Shown here in pieces: positions 10,560 to 19,360 of a stretch of 51,628 nucleotides of DNA. The DNA comes from CAZQXD01 sp964597315 (lineage in GTDB: Bacteria; Pseudomonadota; Gammaproteobacteria; Competibacterales; Competibacteraceae), in contig CAZQXD010000028.1 of the NCBI GenBank assembly GCA_964597315.1, positions 1-51,628 on the forward strand. The letters are read 5' to 3'. Every line of letters begins with the position of its first letter. The stretch's first letter is position 1. The notes under the pieces are model-generated. The model was not told the origin of the DNA, did not search any database, and was given only the letters and a program-made list of their open reading frames with translations. A program made the translations under genes and the position numbers.

Positions 10560-11861
10560 ATGACAAATAACATGAACAACAGCGAACTGTTTTGTCATCT
10601 ATCCTCCGGAAAAATCGCGGAACTGATCCAAACAGCGGAAGGGGCGGTCTGTTATGCCGGGCCAGGCATTCAGCAGGAACCGGCAAAGGCCATGGCAGAG
10701 GTCGCCACCCGCATCGGTCCTGAACTGATCACCGTCAGTCTGGACTTCGACGAGCGCGTCATGCGCATGGGATACGGCGACATCGCGGCGGTTCAGACGC
10801 TGCGTGAGGCCGGAATCGTGATCAACAGCTCGCCCGGCCTGCGCAGTGCGCTGATTATTGTGGATGGCGAGGGATACACCTTCACGCCGACGCCGCTCTA
10901 TCTCGAAGCGGAAAGCGTGACAGATTCGGCCCGCAACGCCTTTCGCCTCTCCCCGGAACAGGTTGCCGAGGCGCTGGCCCGGCTATCCCCCGCCGCCAAG
11001 GTCATCGCCATCGCTCGCACCGATGATCCAGCGGAAAAGGCGCGTATCGCCAGTCTACCCGTCGAGGTAGGTGCTACCCAGGTCGATGAACTCCGGTTCA
11101 AACAGGTGGACGAAAGCCTGAAGGAGGCCCCGCCCGTCAGATTTGACCTGGCCCGCCAGGTGCGTGTATTCGAGCCCTATCTGCAATATGTGGAACTGAG
11201 CCTGACCGGCGCCGCGATCCAGCGTCACCGGCTGGCGATACCGGCCAGGATTCAAAAACTCGGAGGCAGCAAGGATCTGGAAGGGAGGCTGCGCACCACC
11301 TTCAATTTGATCGAGAAGGGTGGCAAGCTCTCGTCCAAGCCGTTGGAGAATGCGCTCAACGAAATCCGCAAGGATTTCACGCACTCGCTGGGCAAGGATC
11401 ATGGGCGGGTGGTGTTGAAGTCAGCCAAGCCGATTCTAGTCGAGCGTCTTGAAGCATTCCGCAAGAAGCTCGAAGAACATCAAGGGCAGGTAGGTGAGGA
11501 ACTTCAGAAGCATCTGAATGAGTCCCGACAAACTATCGTTGATTACTATCTGCCTAGGGTCATGGAAACCCCACCGGATGCGTTGCTCGGCCAATCACTG
11601 TCGGGCGAGGCAACCGAGAGGGGGGCGCGCCAATGGCTGAATGCTGAATTGGATCGCGTTTTTCCCAGTGCTGAATCACTGATTCAAGTCATGCGCTTGG
11701 AGGAACGTTTTAAGGACGTGACCTTCGAGACCCTGAACCGAGAGGATTTTCTGCAATCGGTCAAAGAAGCGTTTCCCGGTGTCGATTGGGACAAAGCGTA
11801 TGAGGAATTTCGGGCGGCTGGTGAAAACGCTGACGATATGGGGGATAACGCTCAGGCATAA
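10560..11861 (+). CDS. Uncharacterised 433-residue protein next to hsdR
   Basis: I do not recognise this as a named family. Residues 10-110 (SGKIAELIQTAEGAVCYAGPG, then ITVSLDFDERVMRMGYGD and INSSPGLRSALIIVDGEGYTF) look like a Rossmann-like or phospholipase-D-like fold without HKD motifs. The region 230-330 is strongly helical and charged (LEAFRKKLEEHQGQVGEEL), probably coiled coil. No signal peptide or membrane segment. It lies 21 bases after hsdR and 6 before the DUF3800 gene, so the three were probably cotranscribed. An alternative ATG at 10572 would shorten it by 4 codons. A role in defence is inference from position only. Confidence 0.8.
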   Translation: MTNNMNNSELFCHLSSGKIAELIQTAEGAVCYAGPGIQQEPAKAMAEVATRIGPELITVSLDFDERVMRMGYGDIAAVQTLREAGIVINSSPGLRSALIIVDGEGYTFTPTPLYLEAESVTDSARNAFRLSPEQVAEALARLSPAAKVIAIARTDDPAEKARIASLPVEVGATQVDELRFKQVDESLKEAPPVRFDLARQVRVFEPYLQYVELSLTGAAIQRHRLAIPARIQKLGGSKDLEGRLRTTFNLIEKGGKLSSKPLENALNEIRKDFTHSLGKDHGRVVLKSAKPILVERLEAFRKKLEEHQGQVGEELQKHLNESRQTIVDYYLPRVMETPPDALLGQSLSGEATERGARQWLNAELDRVFPSAESLIQVMRLEERFKDVTFETLNREDFLQSVKEAFPGVDWDKAYEEFRAAGENADDMGDNAQA

Positions 11862-11867
11862 CCAAAG

Positions 11868-12680
11868 ATGACGAATCAGAAGTCAAAAGCGAGTTTTGTC
11901 GTTTACATTGACGAGTCCGGCGACGAGGGCTTCGTCTTCAAAGGTGACGGCAGCGGCAGCTCCCGATGGCTGGTGCTGTCGGCGGCAGTGATCCGCAAGT
12001 CGAATGATTTGCGGATGGTCTCCTGTCTCAAGGAAGTGCGGGAAGTGCTGGGAAAACCGCCCAAGACGCCGCTGCATTTCGTTGATCTGAAGCACGAACA
12101 GTGGGCGCCCTATATCCGCCGGGTAGGTGAGTTACCGATCCGTACCGTGAATGTGGCGATCTACAAGCCGTTGATTCGGGAGCCTGAGAAATTCCAGAAC
12201 ACCAAGTATCTGCTCTATCGGTACGCCACGCGGATGCTGCTGGAACGGGTCTCATGGCTGTGCCGTGATACACGCCGCGAAGACGAGGGGGACGGTTTTG
12301 CGGAGATCATCTTTTCCAACCGCAGTAATATGTCCTACGAGGAGATACGTGATTATCTGCGGCTGTTGCAGCGCCAGCATGATGCGAATCCGCAGCAGGT
12401 GCAGATTGATCCTACAGTGATCGACCCAGATCGGATTCGCTCGGTCGAGCATTCCAAGCTGGCCGGCTTGCAGGTTGCCGACGCCGTGGCGTCCGGCATC
12501 CATTTCGGGGTGAAGGTGAACCGTTACGGCGAGACGGAGCCCGCCTACCTGCCGCACCTGCGAAAGACGCTCTACCGCCACAAAGGCGAGCCGATGGGCT
12601 ACGGCATCAAGGTTTGGCCCGAGGATTTCAAGACCATCAAAGAAAAAGCCCCCGAGGTCGAAAATCTCAGAGGCTTGTGA
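11868..12680 (+). CDS. DUF3800 domain protein
   Basis: 270 residues with the DUF3800 opening YIDESGD at 13-19 and a late GLQVADAVASG helix, where conserved acidic residues suggest an RNase H-like nuclease fold. It is commonly found on mobile islands and near defence genes. Substrate unknown. It starts 6 bases after the preceding stop. The last 40 codons include YRHKGEPMGYGIKVWPEDF; a DNA copy of part of this recurs at 14284, outside the island boundary. Confidence 0.88.
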   Translation: MTNQKSKASFVVYIDESGDEGFVFKGDGSGSSRWLVLSAAVIRKSNDLRMVSCLKEVREVLGKPPKTPLHFVDLKHEQWAPYIRRVGELPIRTVNVAIYKPLIREPEKFQNTKYLLYRYATRMLLERVSWLCRDTRREDEGDGFAEIIFSNRSNMSYEEIRDYLRLLQRQHDANPQQVQIDPTVIDPDRIRSVEHSKLAGLQVADAVASGIHFGVKVNRYGETEPAYLPHLRKTLYRHKGEPMGYGIKVWPEDFKTIKEKAPEVENLRGL

Positions 12681-13209
12681 TCTTGGCCCCAGGAACCGAG
12701 GGTCCCACCCATGCGGGCTGCCACTTTCGAGAAGCGACCTCTACCTTTCCTGCGCTTGCCAATGCGAAATGTGGCATATCGGGGACAAAAATTCAAGTCG
12801 AACCGATGGATGTCCGTGGGCCGAAAGCAGATGGGGCTCGGTATCCACCGAACTCCAACGCCGATCGGGAACTCCCATCCATTTCCCCGCAACCATAACG
12901 ATGTTGGTGGCCGCCATCAACTTTGCAGGAGGCGTTAGGCGCCCGGTCGCGCCAAAGACACCCAGGAGCCATAATAGGTGTGTTCCCGATCGATCGGGCT
13001 TGTAAGACTATCTCCGGGTAGCAGACCCCAGCCGGTGATGACGCCTGTTTTGGTGCAGGTGGGACTGGGGCCTCTGATCCAAGGCTCTATATCGCAAGAT
13101 GCAGGGCCTTTTGTCTATCTGGAGACAGTACCTTCGGAACGCCTGGCAAGCGCCGCGCTACGTCGTACCAGAGCTTCTGGCCTGCCCCGTGGGGGCTTTT
13201 CTGGCTAAG
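12681..13209. other. Intergenic stretch between DUF3800 gene and integrase remnant
   Basis: About 530 bases with short unsupported open frames on both strands and no recognisable gene, RNA or repeat. Probably decayed island DNA. Confidence 0.5.
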
Positions 13210-13889
13210 TCAGGCGCGTTTGTTCAGTGGTATCACTTCAGCCTTCGGTTTGCCTACGTAGTCTGCCCATTCTTGCATCATCTTCCGGCGCTTGGCGAAC
13301 AGGTCGCCGCGCCGGTAGGCAGCTTCCACCTTGTTTTCGATGACGTGGGCCAGGGCCATTTCGGCAACGTCTCGCGGGAAGCTGGAGACTTCGCCGGACC
13401 AGTCGCGGAAGCTGGAGCGGAAGCCGTGTGGCACATAGGCGCCTCGGTCGCCATCTACCCCGTACCCTATACCCCGCATCAGTTGTAGTAGGGCCATCCA
13501 ATGACAGGCCGGGCGTAGGACTTGAGAGTGCTTACCCACTGCCGGGCATGCTTGGTGTTCCTCCAGCCGTGTCGGTGTGAACGGATGTACCGAGCCGCAC
13601 AGGTGGTGAAGGTTGGAACCGTTTCCGGTTCAGTTCGGCGCGATTCGATGGGATCGATACCGACCGATGCCTGTTGCCGATGCTCGGTGGCCTTGTTCCG
13701 TGCAGCTGCCAGTGACACATCGGGAAAGCGGCCAAGCCCCATCTCCCGGCGTTTGCCCTCGATGGTGAAGCGCAGCACCCACTTCTTCGCTCCAGAGTTC
13801 GACACCACCAGGCGAAGTCCACCGCCGTCTTCATATTTGCCTGGGCCAGCGGTTGCTACCTTACGTGGATTGAGTTTGTGAATTGCCAT
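13210..13889 (-). pseudogene. P4-type tyrosine integrase, internally deleted
   Basis: The N-terminal part starts MAIHKLNPRKVATAGPGKYED and continues through GGGLRLVVS, GKRREMGLGRFPDVSLAAAR to HARQWVSTLKSYARPVIG. It then joins, out of frame near 13495, to the C-terminal catalytic end VPHGFRSSFRDW and KVEAAYRRGDLFAKRR, which includes the HxxR pair and the likely nucleophile tyrosine (AYRR). Roughly 150-200 codons of the middle are gone. The gene points away from the right attachment repeat, with its start 170 bases from it. The island can no longer excise by its own enzyme. Confidence 0.9.
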
Positions 13890-14057
13890 GCCGTAATCCT
13901 CTTCTATGAGAGAAGGGACTGAAGAGTAGTCCCCCAATTGGTCCCTCGATAGGATTGGATTATACCGGATAGTATTGGATGGTCTAGAACATTAACTCAT
14001 TGACAATAATAGCCATTATGGTCGGCGTTGGACTATAAAAAACACTATATGAGCGGA
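13890..14057. other. Integrase upstream and arm region
   Basis: AT-richer than its surroundings and with imperfect repeats of ttggatta and tattggatgg about 13947-13982, like the arm-binding sites found upstream of P4-type integrase genes. No gene. Confidence 0.4.
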
Positions 14058-14160
14058 CACCCTCTCCGCCAATTCAACAAATTGCATGCTTCCGCCAATC
14101 CAGCCAAAGCACTACGAAAAATCCCGTGGTCTATGGCGTGGTCCATGGGCGGCGGAGTGT
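14058..14160. repeat. Right attachment repeat of the island (attR)
   Basis: Matches 3782-3884 collinearly (79 of 103 positions), with the exact core caccctctccgccaatt at 14058-14074 and an exact 19-mer at 14109-14127. In this copy the palindrome seen on the left is degraded. Similarity beyond the core suggests that what lies to the right was itself an integrated element. Confidence 0.85.
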
Positions 14161-14972
14161 GGCGATTCCATTCGTCGCCACCCATCGCGCGATTCGCTAG
14201 CCGGGAAGCGGCTGAAACGACTTCGCGCACGGTGAAACGGATCAATCAAAACAACTCAACCGGACCAGAGTCACTGATAGACGTCTACCGCCACAAAGGC
14301 GAGTCGATGGGCTACGGCTGGGCCGCGCCAGGACCGCGCCCTCGTATGGGGGCTCATCAAATTTGAGATATACCCACGCCTATGCGGCAGTTAGCCCACT
14401 GGATGGTAGAGCTGATGGCCGGATCAGTAGGAACGCAATGCCACCGCGGGTTGCAACGTCCGCCAGGCTGCTAAAGCGTGTCCATCAACGCCGCCGCATC
14501 TTCCAGCGAGTCGCACACGAGTTCGTAGCACCGCACCTGCTCGATCCAATCGACCAATACCGCCGCGTCGTCCAGCGTCAGCGGGTGCGGGATTGCGACG
14601 CCTTGGGACAGCGTAGTGGCATTGCCAACGGCGCGATTTTCGAAGACGACGACCATGTGCGGGGCACGGCCTTCGCGGCGTCGATCTGGATCGGCGGCTG
14701 CCGGAGGACCATACCGCATTGGGTGTCGATGCCATGGACGCCATCCGCCACCGTATTGTGGCGGCGGTGGCCAAGACCCAGTCGAAATTAATCTCGATGT
14801 GGTGTTTACTGCGGAGGAGCGGTTTGCTGCGCCGACCGCCGGTTTCATCTTCCCGGCGGTTGGTCGCACGCTAGGGGAGTGAGGCCCTTTTGGTTGTTGA
14901 AAACCGCTCGCGGCTCCAGCGCCTATTGCTTTAGCTTGCCGGTGTCGTAACGCCCCATTCCATCCGACGGGT
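14161..14972. other. Decayed region right of the island
   Basis: About 800 bases without a convincing gene. Apart from the DUF3800 scrap, the leftward frame near 14471-14690 (HMVVVFENRAVGNATTLSQG ... DDAAVLVDWIEQVR) and a rightward frame near 14690-14790 (LPEDHTALGVDAMDAIRHR) have protein-like composition but lack a start, a family match or continuity. They look like gene fossils. Confidence 0.5.
14284..14318 (+). repeat. Partial copy of DUF3800 3' coding sequence
   Basis: The 35 bases match 12571-12605 with a single mismatch (encoded YRHKGESMGYG here, YRHKGEPMGYG there). No other part of a DUF3800 gene is seen around it. It supports an older related island to the right of 14058. Confidence 0.75.
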
Positions 14973-15617
14973 TTACATCTCCACCTGATGCTCGTCCCCA
15001 TCATCATCGGCGGCGGCGTGTCCATGCTCCCGGCGCAGTTGGCTGGCCTGCTTGCCGAGTACGTGTTTGATGAGCAACTGCCGGTCTGACTCCCGCAGAT
15101 GGCGGAACTTTACGGCGACCTTATAGGGGTGGGTGTCGTCATACTCCGGGTCGGCGTCGCAACGGATGACTTCACCGCCGGCCAGGATGCCGATACGGGA
15201 GGGAAAGACCACGAATTTCATTTCCAGGATGGCCCCTGGCGATAGGGGGTCGCCGGTGTGAAACTCCATACCGCCGGCGCTCAGGTTGACCCGCCGGGTC
15301 TGTTTTTCGTCTACGCCCATTTCCCGCAGCATCAGCACCCGGGCCAGCATGTCCAGCTTGCGCTCCAGGGCGTCCAGATATTGGGCCACGGCGGCGGATT
15401 CCAGATATACCCGCTGGTGTAGGGCGCGATTTTGCTGGGTCAGCCCATCGAAGGTGGCGGCCAGGGTGAAGGCGTCACACAGATTCTCGCCCAAGGTCTT
15501 TAATGCCTTGGGCAACTGATCTTGGGGCACTTGACGATAGGTGAGTACCACATTGTCATCGATCCGGAAGAAATCCCGGCGGTCGTCGTTGTCCAGTGCT
15601 GCCATGGTCTCGCTCAT
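14973..15617 (-). CDS. PilZ domain protein, third gene after motAB
   Basis: 214 residues. The opening DDRRDFFRIDDNVVLTYR is followed by a helical segment (40-105) and a PilZ domain with arginines at 108-109 and the motif NLSAGG at 111-116, expected to bind cyclic di-GMP. A basic, histidine-rich tail ends the protein. ATG 15617 has GAGGAA 8 bases upstream. The gene lies 13 bases after motB, so it is probably a c-di-GMP-responsive modulator acting on the stator (inference from context). Confidence 0.85.
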   Translation of the reverse strand: MSETMAALDNDDRRDFFRIDDNVVLTYRQVPQDQLPKALKTLGENLCDAFTLAATFDGLTQQNRALHQRVYLESAAVAQYLDALERKLDMLARVLMLREMGVDEKQTRRVNLSAGGMEFHTGDPLSPGAILEMKFVVFPSRIGILAGGEVIRCDADPEYDDTHPYKVAVKFRHLRESDRQLLIKHVLGKQASQLRREHGHAAADDDGDEHQVEM

Positions 15618-15630
15618 GGGGTGTGTTCCT

Positions 15631-16482
15631 CTAGGGACTTTCGGGGTCCGGGTCCCCGGAGTCCACGGTCTGTTCGTTCGTCGCCTGCCGGGCTTCCTCG
15701 GGGCTTTGCTCGACAATTATCTCCACCCGACGGTTGAGGGCCCGATTCTCTGGGGTGTCGTTGGGGACCAGGGGGCTAAACTCGCCCCGGCCTTCAATCT
15801 GGATGCGCTCCCTGGGCATATCCACCAGCTCGCCCAGGGCCTCAACCACCGTCACCGCCCGGGACGAGGATAAATCCCAATTGGAGCGGAACCGTCCCCT
15901 ACGAATGGGCACGTCGTCGGTATGTCCGGCCACCACAATATCCCCAGGCGTCCCTATCAACGCTTTGGCGATGCTGGCCAGCGCCGGGCGAATATCGTCC
16001 ATCAGCTGGTCGCTGCCAGAGGGAAATGCACCCTGTTCCTGAATGCGGATCACGACCTGCGGCCCTTTGGTCTCCACGGTGATCATGTTCTTGGCGATTT
16101 CGATCTTCAGCTCTTTTTGCAACTGCTTGGCCAGCATCTCCGCCCGTTGCTGGCGGCGGCGCTCCAGTTCCCGGGAGGGGCGCAGTTGGGAGGCTTTTTG
16201 CATCATGGCCTGGACCGCCGTGGGATCGGACTTGCCAGGGTTGAATTCCGTAGCCACGAAGCTGGTGCCCATGGGGGTGTTCATGACGACCACCTCTTTC
16301 TGGACACCGAAAGCCTTGGCCATGGACCCCGCCACTTCTTTGTATTTGCGGATATCCATTTCGGAAAACGACAACAGCAGCACGAAAAAGCACATCAACA
16401 GGGACATCAGATCGGCGAAGGTGGCCAGCCACATGGGGGCGCCAGCCTTGGGTTTTTTTTCGGGGAGAGCGTCGCCGAGCAT
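15631..16482 (-). CDS. motB: Flagellar stator protein MotB/PomB
   Basis: 283 residues. One N-terminal membrane helix carries the ion-binding aspartate D24 in FADLMSLLMCFFVLLLSFSE. The periplasmic OmpA-like peptidoglycan-binding domain shows AGHTDDVPI, NWDLSSSRA and NRALNRRVEI. The sequence around the helix is closest in feel to sodium-type PomB, but ion choice cannot be settled by eye. It starts 27 bases after the motA stop. Confidence 0.95.
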   Translation of the reverse strand: MLGDALPEKKPKAGAPMWLATFADLMSLLMCFFVLLLSFSEMDIRKYKEVAGSMAKAFGVQKEVVVMNTPMGTSFVATEFNPGKSDPTAVQAMMQKASQLRPSRELERRRQQRAEMLAKQLQKELKIEIAKNMITVETKGPQVVIRIQEQGAFPSGSDQLMDDIRPALASIAKALIGTPGDIVVAGHTDDVPIRRGRFRSNWDLSSSRAVTVVEALGELVDMPRERIQIEGRGEFSPLVPNDTPENRALNRRVEIIVEQSPEEARQATNEQTVDSGDPDPESP

Positions 16483-16509
16483 GATCGAGGTATCCGTGGC
16501 CGGTGGCGT

Positions 16510-17265
16510 TTATTCGGCGGTCTGGCGTTTGCCCGCAGGCAGATAGGTCTTGAGCAGTTCTTCCATCACCTTGGGATTCAGGCCCTCTTGGATGGAGACG
16601 ATGCTTTCCAGGATCAGCAGCCGACTGAGACGCTCGTCGGTGTTGCGGTGGGCGAGTTTGTCGGCGATGGGCAGGGCTATCACATTGGCGATCACCGCCC
16701 CGTACAGGGTGGTGAGCAGGGCCACGGCCATGGCCGGACCGATAGCCTTAGGGTCGGACATATTGGACAACATCTGCACCAGGCCGATCAGCGTGCCGAT
16801 CATGCCCATGGCCGGGGCCACGTCGCCGATTGCCCTGAAAATGCTCTCGCTGCGCTCGTGGCGTTCGATGGTCAGATTAATGTCACGGTTCAGCACCCGT
16901 TGCACGAAGGCCGGTTCCTGGCCATCGGCCAGCATTTGGATGCCCCGTTTGAGAAACTCGTTATTGATCTCCACCCCCTCCAGGGCCAGCATGCCCTTTT
17001 TGCGGGCGATGGTGGCCAGCTCCACGGACTCCGCGATCAATGCCTTAGGGTCATCGCTTTTATGGAAAAACGCTTTCATGGCCACCTTGAAGGCGCCTAG
17101 AAAGTGTCCCAAGGGGAATTTGATGAGCGTTGCTAGAATGGTGCCGCAGGCCACGATGACGATGGAGGGTATATCCATGAAGGTGGGAGCGCTGCCGCCC
17201 ATGAAAATGGCGGCCATCAATACTCCCATGGCTCCGACTAATCCTATGAGCGTGGCAATATCCAT
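16510..17265 (-). CDS. motA: Flagellar stator protein MotA/PomA
   Basis: 251 residues with four membrane helices. MDIATLIGLVGAMGVL and the later DVAPAMGMIGTLIGLVQMLSN and PKAIGPAMAVALLTTLYGA match PomA strongly. The cytoplasmic loop holds charged residues that contact FliG. It surrounds MotB to form the stator that drives rotation. GAGG lies about 10 bases before the ATG. It follows flgN by 63 bases with no clear promoter, so it is probably read from upstream. Confidence 0.95.
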   Translation of the reverse strand: MDIATLIGLVGAMGVLMAAIFMGGSAPTFMDIPSIVIVACGTILATLIKFPLGHFLGAFKVAMKAFFHKSDDPKALIAESVELATIARKKGMLALEGVEINNEFLKRGIQMLADGQEPAFVQRVLNRDINLTIERHERSESIFRAIGDVAPAMGMIGTLIGLVQMLSNMSDPKAIGPAMAVALLTTLYGAVIANVIALPIADKLAHRNTDERLSRLLILESIVSIQEGLNPKVMEELLKTYLPAGKRQTAE

Positions 17266-17328
17266 GGATCAATCCTCGGACAGTAGATCACTGAATCTGA
17301 ATTTATTGGAAAGGCACGCGCCGCAGTC

Positions 17329-17796
17329 CTAGGCTTTGCCCAAACGACGAGGGCCACCGCCCCCGAGAAAGGTCTGGGCATCCTGGCCGTAAACGCAACT
17401 CCCGGAATCCCGGCCTCGTAAAATAGACAGGGTCTGCTCCGTGTGGCCGCGACTGGCGGCGATGATGGCGCCATTGATGTCGTTTTGTTGGCGGGCCTGG
17501 GCGGCCACGGCCAGCAACTCCGCCCAGATGTCTTCCAATTGCTCCCGCTCCCAGCGGGCGTGCCCCCGCAGGCAGGCGTGCATCCCCCTCGGATTGGCTT
17601 CAAAGCCCCGCTCCCGAAGATGATCGCTGCGCCGACGAGAGAGTTGCTGCAAGGTATCGAGGCAGTCCAGCTTGACCGCAGCCACCTCGGCCAGCTCCTC
17701 GGCCCGGCCCCCCTTGAGGGCGCCGTATTCCCGTAGCAGCAGGCCCAATAGCCGGGTAGTGGCTTCGATCTCGTCGCGCAGCAATTCCGCCAGCAT
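17329..17796 (-). CDS. flgN: Flagellar export chaperone FlgN
   Basis: 155 residues, almost wholly helical (MLAELLRDEIEATTRLLGLL, LQQLSRRRSDHL, TLSILRGRD). It binds the hook-junction proteins FlgK and FlgL before export. Position directly after flgM (3 bases between them) supports the assignment. Confidence 0.85.
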   Translation of the reverse strand: MLAELLRDEIEATTRLLGLLLREYGALKGGRAEELAEVAAVKLDCLDTLQQLSRRRSDHLRERGFEANPRGMHACLRGHARWEREQLEDIWAELLAVAAQARQQNDINGAIIAASRGHTEQTLSILRGRDSGSCVYGQDAQTFLGGGGPRRLGKA

Positions 17797-17799
17797 GGG

Positions 17800-18123
17800 T
17801 TAGTCCTTGAAAAGTTGAGTTTCCACATCGACCAGGGATTTGGCCACCCGCTCCGGGTTGACCTGATAGTCGCCTTTGGCGATGGCCTCGCGCAGGGCTT
17901 CGACTCGCTTGGCGTCGAAGGCCGGCTCGGTCCCGAGGGAGGCTTCCAACTCCCGCAGCCGCTGGGTCTGGCCAGTCAGTTCAACCTGATCGGCGTCCTG
18001 GGTCGTATCGGCTTTGCCCGTGGGCTGACCTGGGACGCCGGGCCTAGGGTTCTCGACCCGTTCATTTTGGCCGCCGCCGCGCACATTGGGCGCGGCGGAG
18101 CCATTGATATTGTTGATAGTCAT
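17800..18123 (-). CDS. flgM: Anti-sigma-28 factor FlgM
   Basis: 107 residues. The C-terminal half, VELTGQTQRLRELEASL through FDAKRVEALREAIAKGDYQV to VAKSLVDVE, is the FliA-binding region; the N-terminal half is disordered and rich in N, G and P. It is exported through the finished hook, releasing FliA. ATG 18123 is used; the frame extends upstream without homology. A FliA-type promoter lies 59 bases ahead. Confidence 0.92.
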   Translation of the reverse strand: MTINNINGSAAPNVRGGGQNERVENPRPGVPGQPTGKADTTQDADQVELTGQTQRLRELEASLGTEPAFDAKRVEALREAIAKGDYQVNPERVAKSLVDVETQLFKD

Positions 18124-18181
18124 GGTGTGATCCTCTGCGTTGGTCCGACCCTTGGGGGTCATGTCTTATGACTTGCTGTGA

Positions 18182-18208
18182 TTATCGACCGTTCACAGGG
18201 GAGCTTTA
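18182..18208 (-). promoter_or_regulatory. FliA (sigma-28) promoter for flgM
   Basis: On the minus strand TAAA (18208-18205), 15 bases, then GTCGATAA (18189-18182), against the consensus TAAA-N15-GCCGATAA. It lies 59 bases before the flgM ATG. Confidence 0.8.
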
Positions 18209-18273
18209 GGAAGAATTGCGCCAAGAAGGTGACAGCATGTGATGCGATTTGGAAACCGGAAGGACTGAGGGCG

Positions 18274-18969
18274 CTACTGCCCCGTCTCCACCTGATGATC
18301 GGCTGTCACCGTGCCCTCCACTACCCGGCCGGAGGCGCTGTTGCGCACCTTCACCCGCCCACCCAGTGGAGCATCTCCCAGGGCCACGCCCCGAGAGCTG
18401 ACTTCCATGCCAGGGGTGCGGGCGATGATGCCCACTTGTTCGCCCCGGCGCACCGCTAGGGGTTCGGCCAGGGCGCGGGGGGTGAGTACCGTCCCGGGGC
18501 GCAGGGATCGGCGCAGTTCCAGGCCCACAGCTCGGGCCGGGTCCAGCAAATAGCCTCCGGGCAGGGTGGCCAGATCACGGCGCTTACGGGACAGGTCGGC
18601 GGCTGTCAGCACCTGGCCCCGCTCCAGATGGCGGGCGGCCACCAGCACCTCGTCGTAGACCTGCACCCTGGCCCGCAAGTACACGGTCCAGGGGCGCGGG
18701 CCGGGGCAGCGCAACCCCACGGAGGTGGCGCCCAAGGCTCGGGCGCCAGGCGGGGCAAAGGCTTCCAGGACCTCGCCGCAGGGGGCTAACCGCAGCCGGG
18801 GGTCGGGGGGCAGAACACGAATCTCCACCCCCTTGGCCGGGTCCCCGTGCTGGCTTTCCAGAAACCAGCGGGCCTGGTCCTGGAGTTCGTCCAGGGATTG
18901 CGGGGGAGCGGCGCCGACCGGTAAGGCCAACAGCGCCACCGGCAGGGCAAGTAGGCGGAGCAGGAACAT
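18274..18969 (-). CDS. flgA: P-ring assembly chaperone FlgA
   Basis: 231 residues with a signal peptide (MFLLRLLALPVALLALPVGA, cut after AA). The periplasmic domain includes the SAF-type region (VLVAARHLERGQVLTAADL) and the C-terminal block GEQVGIIARTPGMEVSSRGVAL with GRVKVRNSASGRVVEGTV. It helps FlgI form the P ring. It is divergent from flgB. Confidence 0.93.
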   Translation of the reverse strand: MFLLRLLALPVALLALPVGAAPPQSLDELQDQARWFLESQHGDPAKGVEIRVLPPDPRLRLAPCGEVLEAFAPPGARALGATSVGLRCPGPRPWTVYLRARVQVYDEVLVAARHLERGQVLTAADLSRKRRDLATLPGGYLLDPARAVGLELRRSLRPGTVLTPRALAEPLAVRRGEQVGIIARTPGMEVSSRGVALGDAPLGGRVKVRNSASGRVVEGTVTADHQVETGQ

Positions 18970-19016
18970 AGTGCGAGCGTCAGAAAACCGTTGCCAAACA
19001 CAGGTGCTGGGTTTAG

Positions 19017-19033
19017 AGCAAGTTTCATTCCAG
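19017..19033 (-). promoter_or_regulatory. Probable sigma-54 promoter for flgA
   Basis: The minus strand reads CTGGAATGAAACTTGCT, with GG and GC 10 bases apart as in -24/-12 elements. It would start transcription about 37 bases before the flgA ATG. The central bases depart from TGGCAC. Confidence 0.55.
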
Positions 19034-19265
19034 TTTCAGCGCTCCGCAGAAGTGGATGGGCGCCGCGAGGCATCATCCCTGGGGCGATTCCCCGAATTTT
19101 CCGGGGTGGCGGAATGTCCGCCGACAAGGGGTCTCCGGTGTCAAGAACTTGTCGAAAACGGCGCTTTGAAACCACGGGCATGATCCGGTCGCCAGTCCGG
19201 GGACTGACTTTGATTCTTTATATGGCGGTCGAAATTTTGGTCGCCGGGTGGGTGTTTTTCCGGCC

Positions 19266-19282
19266 TTGGCACACCCTTTGCA
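19266..19282 (+). promoter_or_regulatory. Sigma-54 promoter for flgB operon
   Basis: TTGGCAC-ACCCT-TTGCA is a full match to the -24/-12 consensus (TGGCAC-N5-TTGCA). It lies 78 bases upstream of the flgB ATG. Confidence 0.88.
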
Positions 19283-19360
19283 GATACCCTCGACAGAACG
19301 TTTCGTGACGGTCGAGCGTCATCCCACTGGCGCCGTCGTCCCCGTTGCAAGGAGTCGTTC

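Noticed and set aside
15922..17100. 392-residue rightward frame opposite motA-motB
   Set aside because: Glycine/histidine-rich antisense translation of two clear flagellar genes.
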